Of a DNA stretch of 60,124 nucleotides, positions 9,086 to 16,816 are shown one piece after another. Source of the stretch: Spirochaetota bacterium (GTDB lineage Bacteria; Spirochaetota; UBA4802; UBA5550); the NCBI GenBank assembly GCA_016933025.1, contig JAFGBT010000046.1, positions 1 through 60,124 of the forward strand, written 5' to 3'. The notes under the pieces were generated by a model. That model had not been told where the DNA came from. It searched no databases and saw only the letters and a program-made list of their open reading frames with translations. How positions within the stretch are numbered: the stretch's first letter is position 1; every line of letters begins with the position of its first letter. The translations under genes and the position numbers were made by a program.

Positions 9086-9946
9086 ATGATTAAAAAAATC
9101 TGGAATTCCCTCGGGGACATACGCCTTTCCTTCTGGCTTCTGCTCGCGGCGGCCGTCCTCTTCTTCACCGGCATGCTCCACTCGTCCCTCGACTTCTCCT
9201 ATTTCAGGGCCATGAACGAAATGAGAATACAGGACTGGCTTGCTCGCGAGCTGCCGGCACGCCCCGGCGCCAACTGGTGGCTCCTTCCCCTCCTGGCCGT
9301 CCTGTTCCTGCTGGGGGTCAACACGGTCATCTGCACGATCAACCGGGTAACGGCGCTGATGTCGGGGCGCGCCAGGACCGACTACCGGTTCATAGTGTCC
9401 CTCTTCCCCTCGGCCATCCACATCCTGTTCATCACGGTCATGATAGGGCATGCGGTGACCATAACTACGGGGATATGGACTCGTGTGCCCCTGGCGGAAG
9501 GCGCTGCGATACGCGTGGATCCGTCCCTCCCGGCGCTGACGGTGAAGAAAATTGAGGACAGCTATTTCCCTCACGGGTCGCTCCTTTCAAATCGGATAAT
9601 GAAAACGAACGTCTCTCTTATCGGAGACGGCGGAGAGGAGATTCTCCTGTCGTATCTCGACTCTATAGGGTACGGGGGATATCGCCTTCATCTCGACATG
9701 GTGAAGGATAAAATTCCCCGCCATCGCCAACGCCTGCTCGCGCAGATCAAAAAAGACGATGAGACCTGCAACCGGGCGGAGAGGTTCCGGTCCGCAGAGC
9801 GAAAGAGAGATCCATCGCAGAAACTGCTTCTCCTTGCCATATCCGATCCGGGTCTTCCGGTCATTCTGACCGCCTTTTCGCTTATTCTCATCTTGATGAT
9901 ATGGTATTTCATAGAATCCTTCAGGAAAAGGGGCGACAACCAGTAG
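9086..9946 (+). CDS. ResB-like cytochrome c biogenesis protein
   Basis: The start at 9086 is chosen because GGAGG lies 5 bases upstream (9076-9080); an in-frame TTG at 9074 lacks a site. The product has about 286 residues. The N-terminus (WNSLGDIRLSFWLLLAAAVLFF) and the second helix region (WWLLPLLAVLFLLGVNTVICT) are typical of ResB/Ccs1. They are followed by a third helix, a periplasmic domain of about 120 residues and a final helix near the end. It is shorter than most ResB proteins. ResB holds apocytochrome next to CcsA during heme ligation; the pair is encoded side by side here. The charged stretch DETCNRAERFRSAERKRDP before the last helix is an unusual insertion. Confidence 0.72.
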   Translation: MIKKIWNSLGDIRLSFWLLLAAAVLFFTGMLHSSLDFSYFRAMNEMRIQDWLARELPARPGANWWLLPLLAVLFLLGVNTVICTINRVTALMSGRARTDYRFIVSLFPSAIHILFITVMIGHAVTITTGIWTRVPLAEGAAIRVDPSLPALTVKKIEDSYFPHGSLLSNRIMKTNVSLIGDGGEEILLSYLDSIGYGGYRLHLDMVKDKIPRHRQRLLAQIKKDDETCNRAERFRSAERKRDPSQKLLLLAISDPGLPVILTAFSLILILMIWYFIESFRKRGDNQ

Positions 9947-10256
9947 CCAAAGCGCCGAACGTGAGGCGCATAGGGCCGTCTGCTCCTGCATACATGGCCG
10001 GATATAAACAGGCCGGCCGGTTGATTAAAACCGATTTATCAAATGTACCAAACATCATTGATGCGGAAGCGGATAAGTTCCCCCGCATGACTTATATGGG
10101 CCCGGCCCTCTGATCGAAACGTAAACCTTGTCCGACTTATTATTCATTCCACACCTGAGCGGGTCAGCTTCCGGCTACGCTAATAATTCATTTTATGTCT
10201 TGAAAAAAATTATCAATATTTGTATATTTGCAACATAATAACAGGAGGTATATCTA
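9947..10256. other. Intergenic region before the molbindin gene
   Basis: This 310-base gap has no convincing gene. Its right end carries the promoter and ribosome site of the molbindin gene. The rest shows several short GC-rich inverted sequences (for example around 10010-10020) but no T-run terminator. Because the next genes deal with molybdenum, the leader deserves a structure search, but I do not see a recognised riboswitch core. Confidence 0.4.
10200..10228 (+). promoter_or_regulatory. Sigma-70 type promoter of the molbindin/regulator operon
   Basis: TTGAAA at 10200-10205 and TATATT at 10223-10228 are separated by exactly 17 bases. The GGAGG ribosome site follows at about 10244, just upstream of the ATG at 10257. 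Confidence 0.65.
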
Positions 10257-10466
10257 ATGAAAATCAGCGCCCGCAACATGATCAGAGGCACCGTAAAAAA
10301 GGTCGTGAAGGGATCGGTCAACAGCGAGGTGTTAATCGAGCTCCCGGGTGGGACCGAGATCACATCCATTATAACGAAAGAATCTGCAAAAACGCTCGAC
10401 CTCAAAAAGGGCAAGCCGGTCTACGCCGTCGTCAAGGCCTCGAATGTAATGATAGCGGTTGACTGA
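10257..10466 (+). CDS. mop: Molbindin (Mop/TOBE domain molybdate-binding protein)
   Basis: A 69-residue single-domain protein that matches the Mop family: MKISARNMIRGTVKKVVKG, then SEVLIELPGGTEITSIIT, then LDLKKGKPVYAVVKASNVMIAV. Molbindins assemble into hexamers that store or buffer molybdate or tungstate in the cytoplasm. A strong AGGAGG site precedes the ATG, and a good promoter lies upstream. The next gene starts two bases after the stop and encodes a regulator with a ligand-binding domain, so the two form an operon for molybdenum or tungsten homeostasis. Confidence 0.92.
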   Translation: MKISARNMIRGTVKKVVKGSVNSEVLIELPGGTEITSIITKESAKTLDLKKGKPVYAVVKASNVMIAVD

Positions 10467-10468
10467 CC

Positions 10469-11380
10469 ATGCCAGAAGAATTAATGAACACCAAAGAGGT
10501 CGCCGAGTACCTGGGCATCAACGAGAAGCAGGTGTACGCCCTCATCAAGGCCGGGAGGATCCCCTGCACCAGGGCCACGGGCAAGTGGGTCTTCCCGAAG
10601 CACCTGATCGACGAATGGATCAACACAAGCGCCATGGGAAGCGTCAAGTCCAGCGGCCGGAGGGAACGAAACCCGGCTCATATACTCGCGGCGGGAAGCA
10701 ATGACCCGGTGCTCGACCTCCTGATAAGCCAGAAGAATTACGATAATGTCAATATTTTCTCCTGCAATACCGGAAGCACCGAGGGCCTGCGTCTTATGGC
10801 CGAATCGGAAGCGGATATAGCCTGGTGCCACCTTTTCGACCCGGAAACCGGCACCTACAATATTCCCTACATCGCCTCGCACATGGCAGACCGCAAGGTC
10901 GCGGTCGTCCATCTCTTCTACCGGGAGATAGGGCTCCTGGTGGCGCCGGACAACGCCAAAAAAATCAAGAAACTCGAGGACATCTCCTCCGGCATCCGCT
11001 TCATCAACCGGCAGAAGGGCTCCGGTATAAGGCTTTTCCTCGACTACCATCTCAACAGGGCGGGGATCGATCCAGGCGCGATTACCGGATACGAAAACGA
11101 GGTGTACACCCACTTCGAAATAGGCCTCTCCATACTTTCGGGCAAGGCGGACGCGGGCATATCATCCGTGGCGATTTCCAAGCTGATGGGGATACCCTTT
11201 GTGCCCCTGGCCAGAGAGAGCTTCGACATGGTGGTCGGCAAGGACACCTTCTTCGAGAAGGGGATCCAGACGTTCATCGATACGCTGCAGTCAAAAAAAT
11301 TCCGTAAAACAGTCGAGCCGCTCGGAGATTACGACTTCGCGGACTCCGGGAAGATACTCTACTCGACCGCGAGCACGTAA
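10469..11380 (+). CDS. Helix-turn-helix regulator with a periplasmic-binding-protein-like domain
   Basis: Residues 6-55 are an excisionase/MerR-type winged helix-turn-helix (NTKEVAEYLGINEKQVYALIKAGRIP, then RATGKWVFPKHLIDEWI). Residues about 70-300 are a PBP-like ligand domain with HILAAGSNDPVLDLLI, RFINRQKGSGIRLFLDYHL and GKADAGISSVAI. Proteins of this layout are one-component sensors linked to oxyanion transport, especially molybdate or tungstate. It is translationally close-coupled to mop (two-base gap). An alternative start is the ATG at 10484, and neither has a strong ribosome site. It probably reads molybdate or a related ligand and controls mop and perhaps nearby genes; the DNA target is unknown. 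Confidence 0.82.
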   Translation: MPEELMNTKEVAEYLGINEKQVYALIKAGRIPCTRATGKWVFPKHLIDEWINTSAMGSVKSSGRRERNPAHILAAGSNDPVLDLLISQKNYDNVNIFSCNTGSTEGLRLMAESEADIAWCHLFDPETGTYNIPYIASHMADRKVAVVHLFYREIGLLVAPDNAKKIKKLEDISSGIRFINRQKGSGIRLFLDYHLNRAGIDPGAITGYENEVYTHFEIGLSILSGKADAGISSVAISKLMGIPFVPLARESFDMVVGKDTFFEKGIQTFIDTLQSKKFRKTVEPLGDYDFADSGKILYSTAST

Positions 11381-11493
11381 AAGCCGAGCACAATTTCCTC
11401 TATTTATTCAAAGCAGAGGGCGCAGAGGGCTCATTGACAAGACATGCCTATGATGAATAATCGATATACCAGCTTCACATATATGACCTCACT

Positions 11494-11619
11494 TGTCATT
11501 ACGAGGAGTCCCGATTTATTCGGGACGACGAAGTAATCTTATCATTGTCATCTTTAATCACTTGATTCATTCATGATCTCCATATATACGAAAACCAGAT
11601 CGCTGCGCTCGCGATGACA
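11494..11619. repeat. MITE-like dispersed element, copy A
   Basis: It opens with TGTCATTACGAG and closes with CTCGCGATGACA, which are inverted copies of each other with one mismatch. Just inside the left end is a hairpin, GTCCCGA/TCGGGAC, followed by GACGAAGTAATCTTA. Copies B (47132-47250) and C (50461-50581) have the same ends and left-arm hairpin but different middles. Confidence 0.75.
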
Positions 11620-11657
11620 TATAAGTGAGGCATCATTAATAATCATCAGCTAATTCC

Positions 11658-11718
11658 CTCTGCGTTCTTTGCGAGAAAATATTACGCGTTTCTCGCAAAG
11701 CGCGCAAAGGGCGCAGAG
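11658..11718. repeat. Long two-part hairpin
   Basis: CTTTGCGAGAAA (11667-11678) pairs perfectly with TTTCTCGCAAAG (11689-11700), and an outer stem CTCTGCG (11658-11664) pairs with CGCAGAG (11712-11718). There is no T-run. Parts of the sequence recur nearby in direct form, so it looks like a dispersed palindromic repeat and not a terminator. Confidence 0.65.
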
Positions 11719-11875
11719 AAAAATAATTGTTTGCCCATGAAAACCCCGACCTTCATCCTCTGCGAACTCTGTGGCCTCTGTGTTAAAAATTTTATGTTTG
11801 TATTGACAGCCAGTTCGTATTGGCCACAATAATCCCGCTATTTAAACATCTGCTATCTTTCATAGGATTTGAATC

Positions 11876-12790
11876 ATGAAAACACTCCAGCTCTTCGCGG
11901 CGTCACTCTTCTTCATTATCGCATGCCTTGCAATAATTTCCTGGGGCTCGCCATGGGAATACCTGACCGGCGCCGATCCCCTGCGGGCGGCCGCGGTCGT
12001 GTGCGGCGGGTTCATGGCCGCCAGTTTCGCGCTGGCGTGGATCACCGGCGACTATTCCCAGACCGACAGGCTCTGGAGCGTGCTCCCGGCGCTGTACGCC
12101 TGGTACTTCGCTGCCAGGGGCTGGCCCGACGGCAGGCTGGCGCTCATGGCCGCGCTGGCGACCCTCTGGGGCGCGCGTCTCACCTTCAACTTCGCGCGCA
12201 AGGGCGGGTACACCTCGGCGGAGGACTACCGCTGGGCGTTCCTGAGAACCAGGATACCGGGCGCGGCCGCGTGGCAGGCCTTCAATCTCACGTTCATCGC
12301 GGGCTATCAGCATTTCCTTATTCTTCTATTCTCCCTTCCCGCCTACGCGGCGTACCGAGACGGCACCGCGCCGCTCGGATGGAAAGACGCGGCCGCGGCA
12401 GGGCTCTTCCTTGTCCTGCTTGCCGTCGAGACAATCGCGGACGAGCAGATGTGGCGTTTCCAGCAGGAAAAGAAGAAGAGAGCCGCCGCCGGCACCGCCG
12501 TGGAAGGCGATTATAAGCGTGGATTCATAACGTCCGGGCTGTACGGCCTTTCACGGCATCCAAACTACTTCGCGGAGGTGTCTATCTGGTGGGCATTCTA
12601 CCTGTTCGTTCCGGCGGCGACCGGCTCGTGGCTCCACTGGACCATTACCGGAGCGCTTCTCCTTACCCTCCTGTTTCAGGGTTCCATATGGCTCGCGGAG
12701 CACATATCATCCGGCAAGTACCCGGCGTATGCGGAGTACCAGAAGAAGGTGTCTCGCTGTATCCCCTGGTTCGGCCGGCCGATGGAATAG
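11876..12790 (+). CDS. DUF1295 family membrane protein (steroid 5-alpha-reductase-like fold)
   Basis: A 304-residue membrane protein with about seven to eight helices. The C-terminal half carries the family signature GLYGLSRHPNYFAEVSIWW followed by ISSGKYPAYAEYQKKVSRCIPW, as in DUF1295 proteins that share the fold of steroid 5-alpha reductases and isoprenylcysteine methyltransferases. The N-terminal part has DYSQTDRLWSVLPALYAWYF, also typical. These proteins are thought to act on lipid or isoprenoid substrates using a nucleotide or SAM cofactor, but the bacterial substrate is unknown. It stands alone on its strand, ends in a terminator-like hairpin and follows a repeat-rich gap. Confidence 0.85.
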   Translation: MKTLQLFAASLFFIIACLAIISWGSPWEYLTGADPLRAAAVVCGGFMAASFALAWITGDYSQTDRLWSVLPALYAWYFAARGWPDGRLALMAALATLWGARLTFNFARKGGYTSAEDYRWAFLRTRIPGAAAWQAFNLTFIAGYQHFLILLFSLPAYAAYRDGTAPLGWKDAAAAGLFLVLLAVETIADEQMWRFQQEKKKRAAAGTAVEGDYKRGFITSGLYGLSRHPNYFAEVSIWWAFYLFVPAATGSWLHWTITGALLLTLLFQGSIWLAEHISSGKYPAYAEYQKKVSRCIPWFGRPME

Positions 12791-12885
12791 CCGGAAGCCA
12801 TACTTTACACGACATAATAAAAATATTTGTTGACAATATCATTGATGATAAAGTTATAGAATAGTATATTTAACAAGGGGACCTC

Positions 12886-12926
12886 AAAAAAACTGCTTGT
12901 ACCGCTGAAAAAAGCAGTTTTTCTTT
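12886..12926 (+). terminator. Terminator after the DUF1295 gene
   Basis: AAAAACTGCTT (12888-12898) pairs perfectly with AAGCAGTTTTT (12912-12922), and further T residues follow. The A-run on the left makes it usable in both directions. Confidence 0.75.
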
Positions 12927-13075
12927 AATATGTACCCTCTGGGAAGGCCCGCCTCGATAAAGGGTCTTCTCCATGCATCATGCGACTTGCATTTAATCGA
13001 CCGCTATGAGTATATGATATTTCGCTGATTGTCCGGTTTTCATTGAAAGGAAATTCCGGGCCGGCGGGCAATCAT

Positions 13076-15436
13076 ATGACGGCCATCATTGAACAGATAC
13101 AGGATACGGGCATGGACTGGACCGACATCGTCATTTCATCAAAAAAAGAGCCGAAGCTTTCCAAAAACGCGCTTATCGTACTGGAAAAGCGCTATCTCGC
13201 GCGCGACGAGAAAGGGACCATCATAGAAACGCCGAAAGAGCTTTTCCAGCGGGTGGCAAAATTCGTCGCCTCGGCCGAGTCCGCTTACGGAGCAAAACAT
13301 GCCGAAATCAACAAAATCGCCGACGTCTTCTACGATATGATGGTCGATCTGGAGTTTATCCCCAACACGCCGACACTCATGAACGCGGGACGGCCGCTCG
13401 GCCAGCTCGCCGCCTGCTTCGTGCTGCCCGTGGAAGACTCCATGGACAAGATATTCGACGCGGTGAAGAACATGGCCCTGATCCACAAGAGCGGCGGCGG
13501 GACCGGTTTCTCCTTTTCGCGCCTCAGGCCGCGCGACGACATCGTCAAGTCGACCGCCGGCGTCTCAAGCGGGCCGGTCTCCTTCATGAATATTTTCAAT
13601 GCCGCGACCGAGACCGTGAAGCAGGGGGGGACGCGGCGCGGCGCCAACATGGCGATCCTGTCGATAAGTCATCCAGACATCATCGGCTTCATCAGGGCGA
13701 AGGAGGACAAAAACGCGCTGACCAACTTCAACATCTCCGTCGCGATCACCGACGAGTTCATGAAAGCGCTCGAGAACGACGGTGACTACCCGCTTATCAA
13801 CCCGAACACCGGTACGGTCGTAAAAAAGCTGAAGGCCGCGGAGGTCTTCAGCCTGATCGTCCAGAAGGCGTGGGAGAGCGGCGAGCCGGGAATCGTGTTC
13901 CTGGACCGGATCAACGCGGCAAATCCGCTGAAAAAGATAGGCCTTATAGAGAGCACTAACCCTTGCGGCGAGCAGCCCCTCCTCCCCTTCGAGTCGTGCA
14001 ACCTGGGCTCCATAAACCTGAACAGCGTCGTCAAAAAAGAAAAGGGGGGATACGCGGTCGATTTTGACAGGCTCAGGAAAATCACCAGGCTCTCGGTCCA
14101 TTTCCTCGACAACATCATCGACGTCAACAAGTATCCCCTGGACGAGATCAGGGACAACACGCTCGCCAACAGGAAGATCGGACTCGGGGTCATGGGCTTT
14201 GCGGACGTGCTTATCCGGCTCGGCATCCCCTATAACTCAGAGGAGGCGGTCAAAGAAGCGGAAGCGATAATGGCCGCCATCCAGGAGGAGTCGAAGCGGG
14301 CCTCCGAGGACCTGGCGGAAACGCGCGGGGCCTTCCCCAATTTCCCGCGTTCGACGTACGCGGAGCCCGGCGGCAAGCCGCTCCGTAACGCCACCACCAC
14401 GACCATCGCGCCTACCGGGACCATCAGCATCATAGGCAACTCATCCAGCGGCATCGAGCCGATATACGCCCTCGCCTATGTCCGCAACGTGATGGACAAC
14501 AATATCCTGGTGGAAGTCAACCCGCTCTTCGAGCAGATCGCGCGCGAGCGGGAGTTCTACAGCGACGAGGTTATGGCCCGGGTCGCCGAGCACGGCTCCG
14601 CAGAGGGCATCGGCGGTGTCCCCGACGACGTGAAGCGCGTATTCGTGAGCGCCCACGACATCTTGCCCGAATGGCACATCAGGATACAGGCCGCCTTCCA
14701 GAAACACACGGACAATGCCGTATCAAAAACGGTCAACTTTAAAAGCTCCGCAGTCAGGGAGGATATCGAGGAGGTCTATCGTCTGGCGTACCGGCTCGGC
14801 TGCAAGGGCGTGACCGTGTACCGCGACCAGTCGCGTGACAACCAGGTGCTTGACTCCCGCCCGAAAGCCGAACCGAAAGAGGCCGCCGCCACAAACGACA
14901 GCACTCCCGGCGAGCAGACGGGCCGCGCCCCGCGGCCGAGGAAGGAAATCACCTGGGGCGCCACGCGTAAAATGACGACCGGCTGCGGTTCTCTCTACGT
15001 CACCATCAACGAGGACGAAAACGGGCTCTTCGAGGTTTTCGCCACCATGGGCAAAGGGGGCGGGTGCGCGGCCAGCCAGACCGAGGCGGTCAGCCGCCTC
15101 ATTTCGCTCGCCCTCAGAAGCGGCATAGACAAGGACCAGATCATAAAACAGATCAAAGGAGTCAGGTGTCCCAACCAGGCGTGGGAAAAGGGGGGACGGA
15201 TATACTCATGCGCGGACGCGATCGCCAAGGCGATCGAGCGCCACACGGGCGCCAACCATATCATGCCCAATTACGACAGCTTTCATGACGCGGCCAAAAA
15301 CATCGCGGAGACAAACGGTAAAAAAACCGGGGGCGACGCCATGATGGTCGGCGTCTGTCCCGACTGCGGCGGACCGCTTGAGTTCGAGTCGGGGTGCGCC
15401 GTCTGCAGATCCTGCGGCTTCTCCAGGTGCGGGTAA
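13076..15436 (+). CDS. nrdJ: Adenosylcobalamin-dependent (class II) ribonucleotide reductase
   Basis: This enzyme of about 786 residues makes deoxyribonucleotides with a B12-derived radical and needs no oxygen. Clear family segments are NTPTLMNAGRPLGQLAACFV (substrate site with a redox cysteine), GGTGFSFSRLRP, GTRRGANMAILSISHPDI, the active-site stretch NPCGEQPLLPFESCNLGSIN, and TTTIAPTGTISIIGNSSSG. The C-terminal end has paired cysteines (CPDCGG and CRSCGFSRCG), a zinc-ribbon-like tail that in this family helps re-reduce the active site. The ATG at 13076 is preferred; a TTG at 13043 would add 11 residues, and neither has a strong ribosome site. I saw no cobalamin riboswitch in the leader. 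Confidence 0.95.
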   Translation: MTAIIEQIQDTGMDWTDIVISSKKEPKLSKNALIVLEKRYLARDEKGTIIETPKELFQRVAKFVASAESAYGAKHAEINKIADVFYDMMVDLEFIPNTPTLMNAGRPLGQLAACFVLPVEDSMDKIFDAVKNMALIHKSGGGTGFSFSRLRPRDDIVKSTAGVSSGPVSFMNIFNAATETVKQGGTRRGANMAILSISHPDIIGFIRAKEDKNALTNFNISVAITDEFMKALENDGDYPLINPNTGTVVKKLKAAEVFSLIVQKAWESGEPGIVFLDRINAANPLKKIGLIESTNPCGEQPLLPFESCNLGSINLNSVVKKEKGGYAVDFDRLRKITRLSVHFLDNIIDVNKYPLDEIRDNTLANRKIGLGVMGFADVLIRLGIPYNSEEAVKEAEAIMAAIQEESKRASEDLAETRGAFPNFPRSTYAEPGGKPLRNATTTTIAPTGTISIIGNSSSGIEPIYALAYVRNVMDNNILVEVNPLFEQIAREREFYSDEVMARVAEHGSAEGIGGVPDDVKRVFVSAHDILPEWHIRIQAAFQKHTDNAVSKTVNFKSSAVREDIEEVYRLAYRLGCKGVTVYRDQSRDNQVLDSRPKAEPKEAAATNDSTPGEQTGRAPRPRKEITWGATRKMTTGCGSLYVTINEDENGLFEVFATMGKGGGCAASQTEAVSRLISLALRSGIDKDQIIKQIKGVRCPNQAWEKGGRIYSCADAIAKAIERHTGANHIMPNYDSFHDAAKNIAETNGKKTGGDAMMVGVCPDCGGPLEFESGCAVCRSCGFSRCG

Positions 15437-15466
15437 GGGCACGTTCCCATAATCGCTTCACATAAA

Positions 15467-15488
15467 CAAAAAACCCGCTTTCGCGGGT
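15467..15488 (-). terminator. Terminator of the STAS gene
   Basis: Read leftward, ACCCGC-GAAA-GCGGGT (15473-15488) is followed by TTTTTTG. It lies 30 bases after the STAS stop codon and close to the end of the convergent reductase gene. Confidence 0.8.
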
Positions 15489-15518
15489 CCTTCATGTCTC
15501 TTGCTGCAACTCTTGGTA

Positions 15519-15836
15519 TCAGGCCGCGTCCAGCTCCAGAAAATTAGCTATGTCAAGAAAATGGAGTATTCTCCTCACATTATCGTCAAGACCGACCAGC
15601 ATCAGGCATTTCCCGTTCTTCAGCATCGCATTCTTGATCGAGATGAACATACCCACGGCCGATGAATCGATGTGGGTGACGTTCGCAAGGTCAAGTATGA
15701 CCCGACCGGCCGAGCTGGTGTTGATCATCTTTTCGATATATTCCAGGATAAACGAAGTGGTGTTGAAAACCAGATCATCCTTGATGAATTCAAGCCTCAG
15801 TTCGCTCCCGGATGTTTCACATCTGATGTAATCCAT
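15519..15836 (-). CDS. STAS domain protein (anti-sigma factor antagonist type)
   Basis: A protein of about 105 residues that consists of one STAS domain, as in SpoIIAA and RsbV. The segment VILDLANVTHIDSSAVGMFI contains the conserved DSS around the phospho-acceptor serine, and it is followed by KNGKCLMLVGLDDNVRRILHFL. Such proteins bind a serine-kinase anti-sigma factor when unphosphorylated and so release a sigma factor or another partner. No kinase or sigma partner is encoded next to it, so it must work in trans. The ATG at 15836 is given; a GTG at 15845 is also possible. It has its own terminator and a TTGACA at 15928-15923 upstream. Confidence 0.88.
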   Translation of the reverse strand: MDYIRCETSGSELRLEFIKDDLVFNTTSFILEYIEKMINTSSAGRVILDLANVTHIDSSAVGMFISIKNAMLKNGKCLMLVGLDDNVRRILHFLDIANFLELDAA

Positions 15837-15994
15837 GCGTTGCACGTCTTTGCTACCCTGGCGGAACTTGCCCTACACGACATAATTTTATTAGGCAAAT
15901 AACCTTATCATATGATTAATTTTGTCAAGAAATATATTATACGAATGTTAAAAAAATTAATGGCAGGCCAGGCCGCTCAGGCCATGCTCCGTAG

Positions 15995-16816
15995 CTACAT
16001 CCATATCGTCTTCACGTTGGCTGGAAGTTTAAGGCTGGCGGCCTTTTTGACCTTTACCGGCACGTTGAGCCGGACACCGCTGAACTGGATAGCGAGGCGA
16101 AGGCGCGTCTGCTGGACAACTATCATAATGTTCGAAAAAAATAGACACTCGCCCTGAACGGTCGGCTTTTTCAGGTATATCTCGACTTTTTCCCTTGTTT
16201 TCTTGTCAAGGATAAGGACTTTATCCGGATTGCCGTCCCGGAATGAAACTGTTTCGAAAAACTTCGGGTTCTCCAGAATAATCATGGAGCCGCCCCCGTT
16301 ATTGGCCTCAAGGCCCTGCCGAACGGTGTAGTCCTCGATAAGAGGAAACGTGCCGGTCGCAAGGCTGTAGAGCAGATCAAAATCGATACTGACCGCGCTG
16401 TAGTTGCCGATATCGAAGGTTTTAAAGGAATCAACGATCAGCTTCTTTTGAACGGGGTAATAAACGCGAATCTCGTCAGCCTCCTGAAAAAACTGGGCGA
16501 CTGTACTTCGGAAAATCGCGTCGGAAAAAATGATATGCATGGCGCGGAGCGTGCGGTCATACGAAGCTCTTCCGAGGATCCTCTGTTTTTTTTCCGCCAG
16601 ACTTCCGTCGATACTGAAGTTGGCCGCGAATGTGGCGGGCGCGTTTTTTTTGAGAAGGGCCACCCTGTCAATCATGCGGCGAACCGCGGCAGTATCGGCG
16701 GCATGATGCTGGCTGAGCAGCAGATCCTCATCGCGAAGCGCCTGCTTCCCGCAGACGGCCGCGCTCACGACCGCGAAAAACAGCGCGACAGGTATGACAG
16801 GTCTGATTTTCTTCAT
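15995..16816 (-). CDS. LolA/DUF4292-like outer-membrane lipoprotein-sorting protein
   Basis: A 273-residue exported protein with an N-terminal signal sequence that ends near AAVCGK; the cysteine could be lipidated but the box is poor. The body looks like the open beta-barrel fold of LolA and DUF4292 proteins: FAANFSIDGSL, then IIFSDAIF, VRVYYPVQKKLIV-like strands, and LILDKKTREKVEIYL. Proteins of this sort carry or bind lipid or lipoprotein in the periplasm. It overlaps the upstream TPR gene by four bases (ATGA), so the two are translationally coupled and probably act together at the envelope. The fold call is by pattern only. Confidence 0.6.
   Translation of the reverse strand: MKKIRPVIPVALFFAVVSAAVCGKQALRDEDLLLSQHHAADTAAVRRMIDRVALLKKNAPATFAANFSIDGSLAEKKQRILGRASYDRTLRAMHIIFSDAIFRSTVAQFFQEADEIRVYYPVQKKLIVDSFKTFDIGNYSAVSIDFDLLYSLATGTFPLIEDYTVRQGLEANNGGGSMIILENPKFFETVSFRDGNPDKVLILDKKTREKVEIYLKKPTVQGECLFFSNIMIVVQQTRLRLAIQFSGVRLNVPVKVKKAASLKLPANVKTIWM

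Larger units (their letters stand above)
11381..11875. other. Repeat-filled intergenic region
   Basis: This 495-base gap contains no gene. It holds one MITE-like element (11494-11619), a long hairpin (11658-11718), and short copies of a widespread sequence rich in 'gcagagg' and 'ctctgtggcctctgtg' (about 11405-11430 and 11757-11782). It appears to be a landing zone for dispersed repeats between the regulator gene and the DUF1295 gene. Confidence 0.6.

Noticed and set aside
12930..13075. Possible cobalamin riboswitch before nrdJ (a GGGAAGG string is present)
   Set aside because: The conserved GCCACTG core and paired elements are missing, so the string alone is not evidence.
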